Shown here: piece by piece, positions 12,245-24,725 of the stretch | Layout of the letters: every line of letters begins with the position of its first letter | Position numbering within the stretch: the first letter of the stretch is position 1 | NCBI GenBank assembly: GCA_947000775.1 | Contig: CAMQGK010000058.1 | Location: 3,106,001-3,170,000 of the forward strand | Length of the DNA: 64,000 bases | Direction: 5' to 3' | DNA from: Pterois miles | Lineage: Eukaryota; Chordata; Actinopteri; Perciformes; Scorpaenidae | The notes under the pieces: generated by a model | The model's database searches: none | What the model was told of the DNA's origin: nothing | The model's input: the letters and a program-made list of their open reading frames with translations, nothing else | Program-made: the position numbers and the translations under genes

Positions 12245-12400
12245 TGTAGGGAGGAGGTCGGGGTGAATGAGTATGTCTAAAAACATCATTCTTTCACCCA
12301 GGTGTCCACTGCTCATGTCCCGTGTGAAACCAGAAGTCCGCATTAATCAAAACCTTTTCCTAAACCCAGCCAAATAGTTGCTTTGCCTAAACATAGCAGG
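12245..12400 (-). repeat. Copy of the GTTTAGG/cacgggaca dispersed repeat family
   Basis: Read on the minus strand it gives gtttaggcaaagcaactatt, then ggtttaggaaaaggtttt, then ctggtttcacacgggacat, then ggtgaaagaat. This is the family order seen in the long copies near 54.0 and 63.4 kb. Confidence 0.65.
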
Positions 12401-14168
12401 CGCTTTGAATGCTTGTGCTGCTGCTCATTTGGAGGAAAAAAATACAAAAAAATAACTAAATAACTCTGTGAGATATCCTTCAAACCTTTGTATGGAGATA
12501 CGCTGCATTTGTAAAGGTGTGTTCAAACTATTTACAAGATTACAAACAATTTGAAATATAAATGACAGTTTTTAGGGCATAAATCCAATAATCTGTTGAT
12601 CTTTATGAACCAAGACCCCATATTCAAACAATGGCATGTTTCAGTTGAAAAAATTGGAGAATTGTGACACCCATAGCTGGCATCCATTTACGTCTTTTCA
12701 TTGCCTTGGTTTGCAATGGTGTATAACCTGCATATAACCCTGAACAGTCCCAAGTTATGACCATAGAGCTCACTAACCATTTAAGCATGACTTTCCACAA
12801 ATTGTGCATGCTTTAGATCAACACGAGGTTTAGATTTTTGATATATGTTCTTGACTTACATATGAAATACCTGGTTTAGGTTATCCACAATTAACATTTC
12901 TGTATTTTCTGTTGCTGAAGTTCTGTTAGTAAAACCTCATAATCCCAGAGAAGTTAATCAAGGGAACTAAAAGTCACTCAAACCTATTTGTGTTTCCTCT
13001 GCATCTGAAAAAGCATAAAGACTAAACAACAACAGTATGAAAGGTACTACCCACAGAGCCGGGAGGGTTTTTTCAGGCCAGGAACTAAATTTAGACCCTG
13101 GTTCCTTTGGACAAGGTTACTGTTTTCCCAAAAATGCTCCTGTGTTTCTGGAAAAGTTCAATGTAGTGTAGACTTCACTAATAGCCCTACACTACATAAT
13201 AAAATGATCTGGATGGCAATAACTGTCAGGAAATTAATCAATGATAGTTTTATTAAATAAATATTTAAGTTTAAACACAAAACATTAACTAGTTGTAGCT
13301 CATCCAGAATAAGATTAAGCTGTTTTTCTTATTTTTGAATCTTTGGCTGTTGCTACGTTGGAAGAACCAGTAAAACAATCAATATGTTTTTCTAATTGCT
13401 ATAAAACCCTAAAACACAATCACCTGCTCTAAAACACTGCGGTCAAATGAACCCCGCAAACTCTCATTCCAGTAACTAAAGTTTCTTTAGTAAGAATAAA
13501 TTAATTGTTATCATATTAATATGTTTGAAGTGCAGCATGTTGTTACCGCTGTGAAACACATTATTATGCATTAAGAAGATCTGTGTTATCTGAATGTAAA
13601 AGCCTCAACAACATGCACACAGATCAGTCCCTGCCTTCAGAGGCTACTGATAACAAACCCAGGGCAGAAAATTCACTGATTCTTCGATATATGCTACCTT
13701 CAGCCTCATTTGCATTCACTATAATGGCCATTCAGCATTTTTTTGACCCAATGTATGTAATCAAAGCTTTACAGTCAATGGATGGAGATTTGCATGTGCC
13801 ACCTGGGTAGCTGCTCTGCGCTAACGAGATTGAGAAATCATTGATAGTCAAACGCCAAGCCAGCAGATTAGATTGCTGCCATAAAAGTGTGTGTTTTTGT
13901 GTCAAGGTCTCTGTGGTGCACTGAGGAGGATCTGTCGTCACCGATGAATCAATTCTTGTATGATGAGCCCTTTGAGGTGTCCACTTCTGTTTTGTCAGTG
14001 TGTCCAAAATAAGATAATATGAGCAAAAATTCCCCTTAAGTAGCTTCACCATCAGCAAAAACCTGTATGGCAGTTTCATAAATATCATGTCTGTCTGATG
14101 TTCCACTGGTTTTTGTAGCTCGTAGTAACTCGTCATTGCAGCCTGGTCTCCAAATGTTACATTCCCAA

Positions 14169-14184
14169 CTACTACTACTACTAC
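14169..14184. repeat. Short (CTA)n repeat
   Basis: Five CTA-type units followed by caact. Confidence 0.85.
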
Positions 14185-14224
14185 AACTAAACTGCACTGT
14201 CATATTACGATCACAGTTTTAAAC

Positions 14225-14420
14225 ATGTGGTGTATTTATGTATTTAAAAAGGATCCCCATTAGCTGACACCAATGGCACCAGCTAGTCTGAAATCAAGTA
14301 CACTACATCTCTCATATACAGAACATTGTTAAAGGTGTAAATTGAGACAAAACAAACAAAAACACAACAAATAATTGGTTAAGTTTAGTAAAAGCTCATG
14401 TTTGGATTAGAATAATGGTA
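14225..14420 (+). repeat. Interspersed repeat starting at a ggatccccattagctga block
   Basis: The block ggatccccattagctga followed by caccaatggcaccagct is a recurrent interspersed repeat motif of fish genomes, usually a 3' tail of a LINE-type element. It is recognised from general familiarity and only one copy is seen in this window. Ends are approximate. Confidence 0.45.
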
Positions 14421-14429
14421 CGTTTGTTA

Positions 14430-14525
14430 AGTTGACTTTTGTTTTCACATGGGACGACATGAACAGCCTCCTGGGTGAAAGTCCTGTATTGACCCAGTTT
14501 TTGCTGTATGGGAACATAATTTTCA
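14430..14525 (+). repeat. Fragment of the GTTTAGG/cacgggaca dispersed repeat family
   Basis: It contains gttgacttttgttttcacat, gggac, gaacagcctcctgggtgaaa and gtcctgt in the same order as the 3' half of the long copies at 54.0 and 63.4 kb. Confidence 0.7.
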
Positions 14526-14574
14526 GGAGACCAGGCTGCCATACAACAAAACTGCATTGTCAGTTATAGTTTGT

Positions 14575-14765
14575 TAGATTTGTTTGTTTTATTAGCCAAG
14601 TATATACACATACAAGGGAATTTGACTCTGGTTTTAAGTTGCTCTTGTTACACACAGTTCTAACAGCTTACAGGAGGACAGAAATAGACATACAGCTAAA
14701 ACAAGCACAAAATAGCTGAACAACAATACTGTAGGTCAAATAAACGTAGAACTATTATTAGTATG
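14575..14765 (+). repeat. Dispersed repeat, copy 2 (related to 9885-10110)
   Basis: Shares tacacatacaaggga, ttgactctggttt, aggaggacagaaatagacat, acagctaaaa and agctgaacaacaa with copy 1, in the same orientation but without the long CA tract. Confidence 0.65.
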
Positions 14766-15639
14766 TTAGAGCACAGTGTGTATTTTACACTGTAAATGTA
14801 TAATTTATTATTTGTCCACTTTTGCAATTGAGCCCTTCGTGGATTTAATAAATATTAATATAGATAACTGGGATTATAAAAATTCAGCTCCCAATAAGCT
14901 AAACTGGGAAAGTTTTTTGAAAGCTCGTAGAGTGCCGTTGATGGACTTAGGATGACATGAGGCATTGATATGTTTCTTTAGATTGTATTTGTTAAATGTT
15001 TTTTACCTCTGGAGCAGAACCTGGATGTTTCCCCACAGTGCTGCTTGTGTTGGGTTAAAGTAACCCTGATCATGGGCCTGGTGGCATCCATTCTTGTTTC
15101 TTGCGTTGCTCCCCCTGCCCGAACCACGATAGTCATAAGTGGTTGCCAGTCACTCTGCAGCTTCCCCTCTCTTACTCTACTTCTCTGATTATTTTGCACG
15201 ATGATTCTTGCATCCCAGGGACAAGAGTAAGATAGCGTGGAGAGTAATTTAAGAGTAAAGGCTGGTTAATGAATATTTGTTTTAGTCCTGGATGGATGGG
15301 AGATGACGGAGGTGATTTGTGAAGGGTTCATTTGAACCTGAGAAGGATTGAAACATGAACCGGTACAGCGTGTATTTTGGAGGTGGGGGTGGACATAAAT
15401 GCAAAAATGGCAACTAGCTGACGGACACAGAAAGAGATACACACACCAGTTCCATCTGTTGTGCCTCCTGTCATAGATTAATGTGTTTGTGCAGGTGTGT
15501 GTGCGCGCATAATGCATGCCATTACATTCCTATTGAAGCCTGAGGGGCCCCTCTGTATCAGTGCTCTCCCATATACTCACATGCCAGATAGTGAGGCAGA
15601 CGTGTGTATGCAGCTTAGCAGCCTGGTCTCAGTGTCTTT

Positions 15640-16160
15640 GCTGTGGCTCCAGATTGAGGGTAATCTGGACCTGTCCAGTCTGATCTGTTCAGGCCAATGG
15701 GCCACAACAGATCAGGTGTGTAACATAAGTTAATTAACCTCTCTGCTAATCCCACTCACTGGGGACTTTATTTTCATAATGCCTTGCAGCACAGCATGTC
15801 ACAAGCATTTAGTCGTGATGTGGTGGATTATGGGTAAATGTGAAAAGAATGAGATGAATCTGAGGACAAAATTGAACATAAGGAAGTAGAGAAAGCACAT
15901 TCAGATTGGGGAGTGACGGAAAGAAAGGAGAGAGGATTTCCATTCACTAAACGAAACAAGGAGCCTGAATTTGTAAATGTTTTGTTCGTCATCTCCTTGA
16001 TGCCAGTCAGCATAATGGCTTCTTTGCATGTGCTTTGCATGGACCTCCATAGACATTTAGCATTCATTTTGTATTTTACTACCCTTCTATGGGCATATTT
16101 GCAGTGTGTATATATAGAGTCCCACCCCCTCTTCTTAGCAAGCCATTGGCCCATTGTACA
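15640..16160. promoter_or_regulatory. Candidate enhancer-like element with paired octamer motifs
   Basis: A repeat-free block. It holds two TTTGCAT words (POU/octamer half-type) at 16023-16029 and 16034-16040, 11 bases apart and so on the same DNA face, plus a TTAATTAA at about 15731. Part of it (about 15892-16045) is duplicated at 17150-17310. An open frame of 91 codons crosses it but has no recognisable homology and is probably fortuitous. Confidence 0.3.
15892..16018 (+). repeat. Local duplicated segment, copy A
   Basis: Aligns with 17150-17276 over ggaaagaaaggagag, aggatttcc, ttgtaaa, then cttgatgccagtcagcata (in copy B cttgatgtcagtcaacata). By eye roughly three quarters of positions match in the core, with small gaps. 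No other copy was noticed in the window. Confidence 0.6.
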
Positions 16161-16349
16161 AGCCTCATTAGAGCCGGCTGTTGAATGAGAAGAAAAATGA
16201 CAGTTCACATTTTACTGGCATTAGTAGATGCTCCTCCATGAGAATCTGGAAAGAAAACCTTAGTGTTTTATTAGATTTCAGGAAGACTGAAAGAAGCCCT
16301 CTATAAATGAAGTCGAGTTACAGAAAGGATCAGGATTTTAGAAATATTG

Positions 16350-16420
16350 AGGTCATGAGTCGAGATCGACCGATGGATCAGTCGGCCGATTAATCGGCAT
16401 ATCTTAAGCCGATTATCAAG
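16350..16420. repeat. Dyad-rich MITE-type fragment (atcggccgattaatcgg)
   Basis: Contains gatcgaccgatggatcagtc followed by ggccgattaatcggcatat, a self-complementary word set typical of short hAT-like elements dispersed in fish genomes. A related ggccgatactgatgttt repeat occurs at 45370-45420. Confidence 0.5.
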
Positions 16421-17149
16421 CAGGTGCATTAATGCTACTAAGTGCACTAAAACTTTATTTTTTCATCCAAAAGTTTATTTGACAAAGTTTAGTTTTTTTG
16501 ATTACCCGTTCCATGTATTGGATATTTAGTTTATACATTATTTTTATTTAAAATATATAAGTGCACTGCAGTGCAGACTCAAAATGTAGATTGGAGAGAC
16601 AGACCATAGGTGTTGTTCAATAAATGTTTACTGAAGTTGAGAAATTTTTTGTGTCATTTGTTATTATTAAGCTTTTATATTTTATCAGATGGAGAAAAAA
16701 GAAAATCACCCAAACATATTGGCCACCCAAAAATCCAACATCTGACAAAAAACTTCAGAGATTATAGTCATAAATTTACAAGAAAAATAAGTTAACAAGA
16801 AAAAACTTCAGTGTTTTCTGATATAAAGTCACAAACTATGAAAAAATAGTATTTTGTTGTCAAGGAACCACATCGCTCACTGCAAAGTTGGATCGACATT
16901 GTCACCAGCAACGCCAAACTTTCTGTAGGTTGCTGACAAAATACAGAGGACACAACCTCGGAGTCCTCATTGATAGCTGTGACTCTGGTTACAGAAGGTA
17001 GTTTATAGAGGTTGTAGCAGCAGTTTCATCATTGCATCACTTATCTATTTATATCATATTTGATCAGATAGTTCCTGATTTATTTATGCCAATTTAAGAC
17101 ACAAAGTTCAGGTATGGTTGTTTGTGATGAGCATCTCTAATGGAGGGAA

Positions 17150-17276
17150 AAAACACATTAAAACTGTGTCATTAGAGTTAGGGGAAAGAAAGGAGAGCAA
17201 GGATTTCCTGTATCTAGAAGAAAGGAAACTGAGTTTGTAAAATATTTTACTCATCTTCTTGATGTCAGTCAACATA
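17150..17276 (+). repeat. Local duplicated segment, copy B
   Basis: Direct-orientation partner of 15892-16018, about 1.26 kb downstream. The copy-A octamer words correspond here to tgtatgt and tttgtat, so the putative POU sites are not preserved. Confidence 0.6.
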
Positions 17277-19644
17277 CTGTATGTTCTGTATGTAATGTTT
17301 GTATCCAAAAATCTTTGCTGACTGGTAGCTGTCACAGATGCTTGAAGGTAGATTAGGAATATATATGTTAACATTTGTGAATATTTCATTCATCTATTCC
17401 AGGCAGATATGTCAAATGATCCTCCCCATTTACCCGACACCTGTCATTGTTGATTTTGCTGCTGCCTCCACTATCAGAAAGATATAATCAAGTGTTTCCT
17501 TTAAAACGTCTCCAGACAGACACAGCCAGTGGGCTGGCACAGAGGAAGCTGGGAAATTCAAGTGGCCGTGGCAGTTCAGAGCCTCCGATTCAGGCAGTCA
17601 CTAACTCCACCCCCATCACTAATCATTATCCCCCCCCCGCCCCCACACACACACACAGAGCTGCTATCTCAGATGCCACCAATGCTGGGAGTGACAGAAC
17701 AACATCATCCTAACAATAGCTGCTGGTCATGTTTCCTGCCCTCCTCTCGCACCACTGCAGCCCGATGGAAAGACAATACCCTTTCTGGCTGATAGAGAAG
17801 TGTGAGGTGACACTCTACTGAGAGAGCTTCCCCAGTCAGTCCACTAATCAAGAGAAGCCATAAAGTGGAGGTTCGAGCATAGCGTCAGGTTACAGGTCAC
17901 TTACAAAGGTGCAGGAGCTACAGTACTGCATGACATTTTAATAAAAATAAATTCTCATTATACTCCCATGTACCCTACCGATATATTCAAGCCAGTACAT
18001 AAATGCTTTCACAGCACCAGAAACAGTTAGAGAGTAGATTATGAACATAATGGAGCGTTTAGCAGCTAAAGAGACTGTTGGTGCAGACCAAAAAAAGAGC
18101 TAAAAGAGAGAGAATATGGGATTTTTTCCGTTGGACACAAACAACTCCAAATGAATGAATAGGTTATTCTACTGAGTGTGTAAATGGGAAAATGTTTGTC
18201 TGCAAACACAGTCAATACAGCTGCTTTATAGACCAGTGCTTTGTAACGGTAGTGTAAAGTGTCTGTGAGCTTGTTCTGAGGTTTTTCACCCTCCTATCAC
18301 GCAAGATCCATTAATGCAGCTTTACAGGGGAGCTACATCCATTTACAAAATTCGTACGTTACTCCTATGAACCAAGCCCCCTTAGAAAAACACTGGGCTT
18401 TGAAGCAAATCTTACATACCAGCCAAACTGTGGAGTCACAACTTCTGGGACTGTCATGTGATGCCATTGGCCCCATAAACATAATAAAGACTTTTCTCCA
18501 TGGACTTACATTGGGGAAAGACATCTTGATGTAAATCAACTTCTCAGTATGAACACTTGAATAGCCCGTATTTAAATCATTAGGTTCTAAATATTGTAAG
18601 ACATCCCCAGGTAATATCAGTGCTGTACATAGGTCTTTACTCAGCAATGGCATGGCGTCGTTTCTACTGATAAAGGTCTTGGGATTCGGCTAAAACCTCT
18701 AGATATAGCTGAGTAACTACATGTAGTTAACATACAAAAAGGGGGGCGTGTCTAGTTCCCTCAGCCATATGTTCCTTTAGCGCAGCACCGCCGCTGCCGC
18801 CATGCTATTGTTCCGGTGGCACCATTATTCTGAGACACCATGACCCACCCTAGTCTGCCTGAGATTGGCTTACCCTGATATTCTGACCCTCCTCACTCTG
18901 CCTAAACCCAACCAACCCAACCACCACGGGGCTGAAACCCAAAAGGGAGCTAATCCACTGGAGAGGGCTATTCAAGATGACCTCTTCTATGCTTTTAAGC
19001 AAAGTTAAAGAAACAGTCAAAATCTCTAATGGTCCACTGTCATCAGTTAAGATGGAGGCAGGGTTGGATGCAAGCTGTGTTGGATGAAGCAAAACTCTCT
19101 ACTGGCCATTGTGTTATAGAAGCAAATTCACAGGGAAATCAGTGAGAGATCATTTGCATGATCCTTGAGACTTCCTAGTCACCAGACAGTGTTAGGCAGT
19201 AGCTCATGTTTGTTCTGTGTCTCAGTGGATTGACTTGTGCTTCTGCGTCTTTGCTTCCAGTTGCTGACAAATGTTTGTAATGTACCAGAACGCCACCACA
19301 CATTAATGTTGAGGGGTTTCACTCTCCATTAGGAGTCTCACACACTTCTCCAGTATGCTGGTAATTCTTCTCCATCCATCCATTCTCTTAGTGAGGACAG
19401 CCATGCTAATGTGGCAGCGTCATTTATCATCTCCACTAACTAGCCATGACTACACATTAAGATCATAAGCAGAGGAGATCTAACTAATAACACTAATAAA
19501 GACACGTCTGCTGCCATGTGAGTGTAACGTGGTGATGTTGAACTATTTGGATACTATTTGATTTTTATGCAACTAAAACACATAGTAAGGATTGGAGAAA
19601 GACTGTTACAGCCAAACAAAAAGCAAATGTTGATTGCAGGTGTA

Positions 19645-19702
19645 TGATGGGAATCAAACTCCAGACTCCCACTTGAGTCAGATGAGCTACACCATCTACC
19701 AG
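19645..19702 (-). repeat. tRNA-like relic (SINE head)
   Basis: On the minus strand the sequence reads tggtgtagctcatctgact (A-box-like) and, about 30 bases on, ggagtttgattccca (B-box-like). This is the spacing of a tRNA-derived pol III promoter. No full cloverleaf was resolved, so a SINE head or tRNA pseudogene is more likely than a functional tRNA. Confidence 0.4.
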
Positions 19703-22400
19703 TCCAACCTCCACAACCTCTCTTCCCACCTCGCTCTGGAAAGCTGATGTGCTGTGAGCACCACAAATTCAATTCAGTTCATATCATTTGTATTAATGCT
19801 GGGGGGCAGAAATATCAGAGGCTAATATCTCATAATCTGGACAAATAAATCAACTATGTTCATGGATAGATGCCACCAGATGTAACTGAGACAAGTTATT
19901 TTTTGTAATCTGAGTGAACTGACCCTTTAAATCTACCAGGAGAAGAGAGGCCACGGAGTATTTGAGAGGAAAAAAGTTTAAATCATGGAGCACCAAAGTC
20001 CTAAAACACCATAATACAACATCTAATACTAATAATATGCTGTTAATGGCAGAGAATAATTTGATTATTTTACATTACTTGAATTTATGATTTGCAAAAC
20101 ACTGAAATTACAATCCATGTGTAATTATTGGTCTATCTGTCCAACAATGCAACTGCCCCAGTAACTTAATCCCCTTTCCCACTGGACAAAAAATCTGCTG
20201 CCACCCACTAAAATCTGGCTTTTGTTTTCAGTGGGAGAGGTTACAATCAGCATTCATTCCCCGGATGAATGACTCTGCAGTATTCACAGGTATTTATGGG
20301 CTGCAGTGATGGAAACATGACACCTGAGCGGACACAAATTTTTGCCCCTTTTCCAGGGTGCTGCTATGTGACTCGTGTTGAAGTGCATACTGTATATACC
20401 CCGTAATATATAAAATCTACAGTTATTCTGACAATTATTAGGATTTATTGACAGTTAATTAATATGAGCTCTTCAAAGCCGTTAGACAACAGTCATTTTA
20501 CCTCACTGATCATCTAAACACACTTCATTCACACTGAAATGAAACAACTCTAGTTTGACAGTTTGAAAAGAGACTGAATAAGTAACAGATATAAAAAGAT
20601 GTAAGCACCATAACATTTTTACTGTTTACTGAGCCTGTTTTCATCATATTGAATGTGACAGACCAGAAAAACAGAACAGAAAGGCATACGCTCTGCTACT
20701 CTAGTGGCAATGGGAAGGGAGTGTATTGACCGATATTAGCGTGTTTCCCAATGTTCTGCATATATGCGCTAATTTTGGTGGGAAAGGTTTATTACATTGT
20801 AGGACAATATTTTATTGTTCTATCTGTTGCTGTATTTTATCATTTAGGGGCGGTTGTGTTTCATAGATGGATATGCTTCCATGCATGCAGTGATGCCACT
20901 ATTGCATTTATTGCATTCAAGCAGCAAAACTGAAAAGTCCCTGTAATAAAAAACTTGACAGGCCATGATACCTATATATTGATAGAGTTTGGACTCATAG
21001 TAAAATAAAGAGAGCACTCAGGACTCAATCTGAGGATGACTGTTTTATTCCAAATAATGTGAAACATCTTATCACTGTTATTTGTACAAAATACAAGTAG
21101 CATTAGTAGCAATAGTGTGAGAGAATGAGATCGAATCTGAAATCAGGTTGTCAAAAGTGTGAGAGTCACCAGCCCTGAAGTCTTCCAGTTGGAAGTAAGT
21201 CACTGAATCAAAGTCTGAAGTGTCTGAAAGGATGCAGAGCTTCGGGCATCGACGCTGCTGGTTAAGAACTGCTGTGATAAATGAACCACGGGTGAAAATT
21301 AGATGTGATGGATGCTGAGTAATTATCCGTATGTGTTAATGGGAGCCTGTGGTCAATTATCTGCCCTGTCTGTCAGATGGAGTTTTGTCTCAGTCGGGCA
21401 GGTCGGAGATGTTGGAACATGCTCTGCACAGTAGCAATACAGGACTTCTTATAAGATGAGCGCCTATAGTGGCCGCCATGATGCACGTTCAAACTGCTAA
21501 TGACCAGCTTGGTCTCCTAACTATTATGTTTCAATACAACAAAGCAGCATTGTTCAATACAGCTTTCCCTGCTAAATTGCAGTAAACTACTGGCAGCTGT
21601 GGTCGCCAGCATTTTACTGTTATGTCTACAATGTCACTACTGTAATTAACCTCAAGAGTTTTATTACAATATTCTACTGTAGAATGGGACAGTTACAGTG
21701 TATTTCAGTAATATAGTATATTTCTACAGCGTTACTATTGTAATGTGGGTACGGAGGGTTACTTTAAAATTATAATCTGGTACAATTACTAATTATCTGT
21801 TAAAACATTCAACAAGTCCAATAGTAACAATAGTAATAGTAATGTAATCTGATTACTTTCGGTTACTTTTGGATTACCTCAATACCAAACATTGAATAAA
21901 GACAAGAGAAAAGATAAATGGTGAAGTTTTGCCATTAGTTTGCATCCAAGCGTTTCACCAGATTTAACTTAGAGCAGCAGCAGTACCCATATATATTGTA
22001 TGTGAACCTACATGCAAATTTCTAGGGCTTAACTGGGTTTTTGTGCATGTAAATGTAATTTATGGTGCTGTTAGATTTCTAATATAGCTGCTAAATTTGT
22101 ACTTTTGGACCAAGACAATTACAGAAATGACTGGGTGCTGTGTCGCTTCCTCTGTAAGAGTGTTAGGAGGGGAAGAAAAGGTGGACTTAATGTACAAGGT
22201 CTCTGTAAATTGTTTATAATAATAATTTGAATGTCAACATCATGAATGAAGCTTTGAATTATTTGGTACAAAGCTCTACAAATTTCACAGTTTGTCTAGT
22301 ATCATGTTTGCTGGAACAGAAATATGAACCAGTTTCCTGATTTCACTACGAACCGCGATAACTCTCGCAAAAATAATAATCTTGGTTAACAGGAAAGTAC

Positions 22401-22509
22401 GCCATCCTGTACCGCCAAGTACCATCCTGTACCGCCAAGTACCATCCTGTACCGCCAAGTACCATCCTGTACCGCCAAGTACCATCCTGTACCGCCAAGT
22501 ACCATCCTG
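22401..22509. repeat. 20-bp minisatellite, five and a half units
   Basis: The unit accatcctgtaccgccaagt is repeated from 22401 to 22500 and followed by accatcctg at 22501-22509. Only the first base of the array differs (g for a), so the copies are essentially identical and the array is young. Because 20 is not a multiple of 3, the minus strand stays open in more than one frame. The resulting Trp/Gly-rich peptides are artefacts of the array. Confidence 0.97.
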
Positions 22510-22840
22510 CTTTGTGATTTCTTGGGTTGTACTGTGATGTTTTCCATTTCTGCTTTACATTAATTAATAATGGTGAAATTTCCACCCAGTGAAAGCGTTG
22601 GTTTCCACACAAATAACGTTGCTGCTGCTGCGTGAGACTTCTGTCCTCAAGTGTTGTAATGTGTGCACATCTGCATAGTATATTATTCTTTATTTTAGAT
22701 GAATTTTAAGATTTGAATCCTGCTAATAATCCCCATTTTAACCAAATGTATCTGTAATCTGATTACATCTGTTTTCTGCAAATGTGACAGATGGCAGTTA
22801 CTATTTTTTGTATCCTGATTACATAATGCTGTTCCATGAC

Positions 22841-23150
22841 GGGCTTCACGGTGGTGCACTGTTGCCTCACAGCAAGAGGGTCGTGGGTTCGAATCCGGAC
22901 CGGAGTTTGCATATTCTCCCTGTGTTAGCGTGGATCTTTCTCCCTCTTCCTCCCACAGTCCAAACACAGTCACTGTTAACTCTAAATTGCCCATAGGTGT
23001 GAATGTGAGTGTGAATGGTTGCCTGTCTCTATGTGTCAGCCCTGTGATGGGTCTGGTCACCACTCTGGTAACCTTCACCCAATGTCGGCTGGAATCGGCT
23101 CCAGACCCCCAACAACTCCGACCCTGAATGGGATAAGTAATGAAAGAATC
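22841..23150 (+). mobile_element. tRNA-derived SINE of a common fish type
   Basis: It begins with a degenerate A-box region (ggcttcacggtggtgcac), has a clear B box ggttcgaatccg at about 22886, then the typical body gtttgcat, tctccctgtgttagcgtgg, cttcctcccacagtccaa, ctctaaattgcccataggtg, gtgaatggttgcctgtctct, atgtgtcagccctgtgatgg, and a tail ggctccaga...ccctgaatgggataag. The same body recurs at 27745-27998. The layout resembles Mermaid/DANA-related SINEs. Family assignment is from memory. Confidence 0.85.
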
Positions 23151-23569
23151 AATGTTCCATGTAATCAGTTACTCCTCAATTAATGGTGTCTAACTGTATG
23201 TGTCACAGTACTCTACTATACTCTACTGTCATATTCATATTAATAAGAAAGAAGATAATTACAGGCATATAGAGGATGAGACCAGCGCCAGTTTTATGGA
23301 ACTGAACTTAAAATTAAGGATTGTATGACAAATTGTAATGTATTATTTTAACTTAAAATGTATCAAACAAACTGTATTTCAGTATGTTTTGGAGGAATAG
23401 TACTGCTAGATTTTGAGTTTTTTTAATTTATTTTTGTCTGCATGCACTTGTGTTCAGTCCTTACAAGAGACAGAAAGGTCAGTTATAGTTATTAATATAG
23501 ATTTTAATACAGATCTGTAATTACATTTGTTTTTGATATATCACAAATATGTTTCATCATAGTCGGAGG

Positions 23570-23690
23570 CATTCTGCACAGGGTGGAGGTCGGGATGGGT
23601 CAAACAAACACAGGACTTTAACTCAGGAGACCACTGTTTGTGTTCCATCTGAAACCAAGTCAACATTGACTTATTTTAATTTACTGTATG
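23570..23690 (-). repeat. Copy of the GTTTAGG/cacgggaca dispersed repeat family (3' half)
   Basis: On the minus strand: aagtcaatgttgacttggtt, tcagatggaacacaaacagt, ggtctcctgagttaaagtcc, tgtgtttgtttgacccatcc. This matches the 3' half of the long copies. Confidence 0.7.
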
Positions 23691-24664
23691 CCTTTAACTT
23701 AAATAACAAAACATTCTTATTTGAACTGAGTAAGACCTGAGGGGCCGCCTGTAAAAACACTCTAAAACCTCAATAAACTACCTCAACCTTTATTTCTCAG
23801 CCTCTGCTGCAGATAGAAACATAAAAAAAAATGACAGCTTAGACTTTTGGCTTTGAAGAGAACTTATTGGCTTTGTCCTAAAAATATTACAAAAAATACT
23901 TTCCAAAAATTAAAAAAAAAAAAAGACTTACATGATTTACATGTCACAGTGTGAAACAGAAAGTTGCACTGCAAACTGCGACTGTAATCCAGGAGAACGT
24001 TAGTTTCTTCGAAACATGATTGAGAAGGCAGTTTGGTTGTATGGGAACAGGGTTGTATTGACACATCACATTTCATTCAGTTTTGTGTTGGGGAGAGATG
24101 GACACGTTTCCTATTTGTACTATTGTCAACTTTCAACAATACCTAATGAACGTGTAACCTCATCTTCATACAACCAAGGCTCAGAGACAGCGTTGGTGTC
24201 AGGAAAGCAGGGCTGCCGTGCCCTTGCTTGTCCAGGTGATGAAAGCAACACTACTCCACAGTGACCTTCACCTGTAAAGAAAGAAGAAACTGTATTATGT
24301 GATTGTGTTCATCAGACCATTGCTTTTGCTGTTTTTGTCCAAACAACAACATGCTATACTTCCCGTTGGGTTCACTATAATGGCTTCGTGCCATAATGGC
24401 ATCCTAGACTTACTAAGAGAAGTCATTCCTTCAGAAACATTTGATTTAACGCTCTTTTGATCCTGACAACATTTTTTTATTAACTGGACATGTCAGTGTT
24501 TGGAAGTTGTTTTCTCTGTTATTTTAGTCAGATGTGTTTAGTGGCGAAATCAGACGGACTCAATTCAAATACATGCGAGGGCTTAAGTCCGCCTGAATGC
24601 AGCCTGTCATCAGGTGTTCAGACCAAAAACAGGAACAGCAACTTTCAGTGAACCAATGAAAAAC

Positions 24665-24725
24665 AATCCAGTAGAGCTGAAACAATAAGTCGATTGAGTG
24701 ATTAGTCGATGGGCATACGATATGG
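24665..24725. repeat. hAT-type MITE fragment (agctgaaac...attagtcgat)
   Basis: The words agagctgaaacaataagtcg and gagtgattagtcgatggg form the end motif of a short dyad-rich element. Similar ends occur at 47325-47410 and, degraded, at 27325-27400 and 40900-40975. Confidence 0.5.

Noticed and set aside
15828..16208. 126-codon minus-strand and 91-codon plus-strand frames
   Set aside because: Both overlap the duplicated non-coding block. No recognisable domain, and the duplicate at 17.2 kb does not keep either frame.
18340..18385. Similarity of caaaattcgtacgttactcc at 18346 to caaaatttgtacgttattcc at 60807
   Set aside because: The match extends only about 25-30 bases by eye, too short to define a repeat family without a search.
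19645..19702. Functional tRNA gene on the minus strand
   Set aside because: Only A- and B-box-like words are visible. Acceptor stem pairing could not be shown and SINE heads look the same.
22285..22612. Trp/Gly-rich repetitive peptide on the minus strand
   Set aside because: Open in more than one frame because of the 20-bp minisatellite; not a gene.
22695..23127. Frames of 127 and 65 codons
   Set aside because: Lie within the tRNA-derived SINE and repeat across SINE copies genome-wide in fish.
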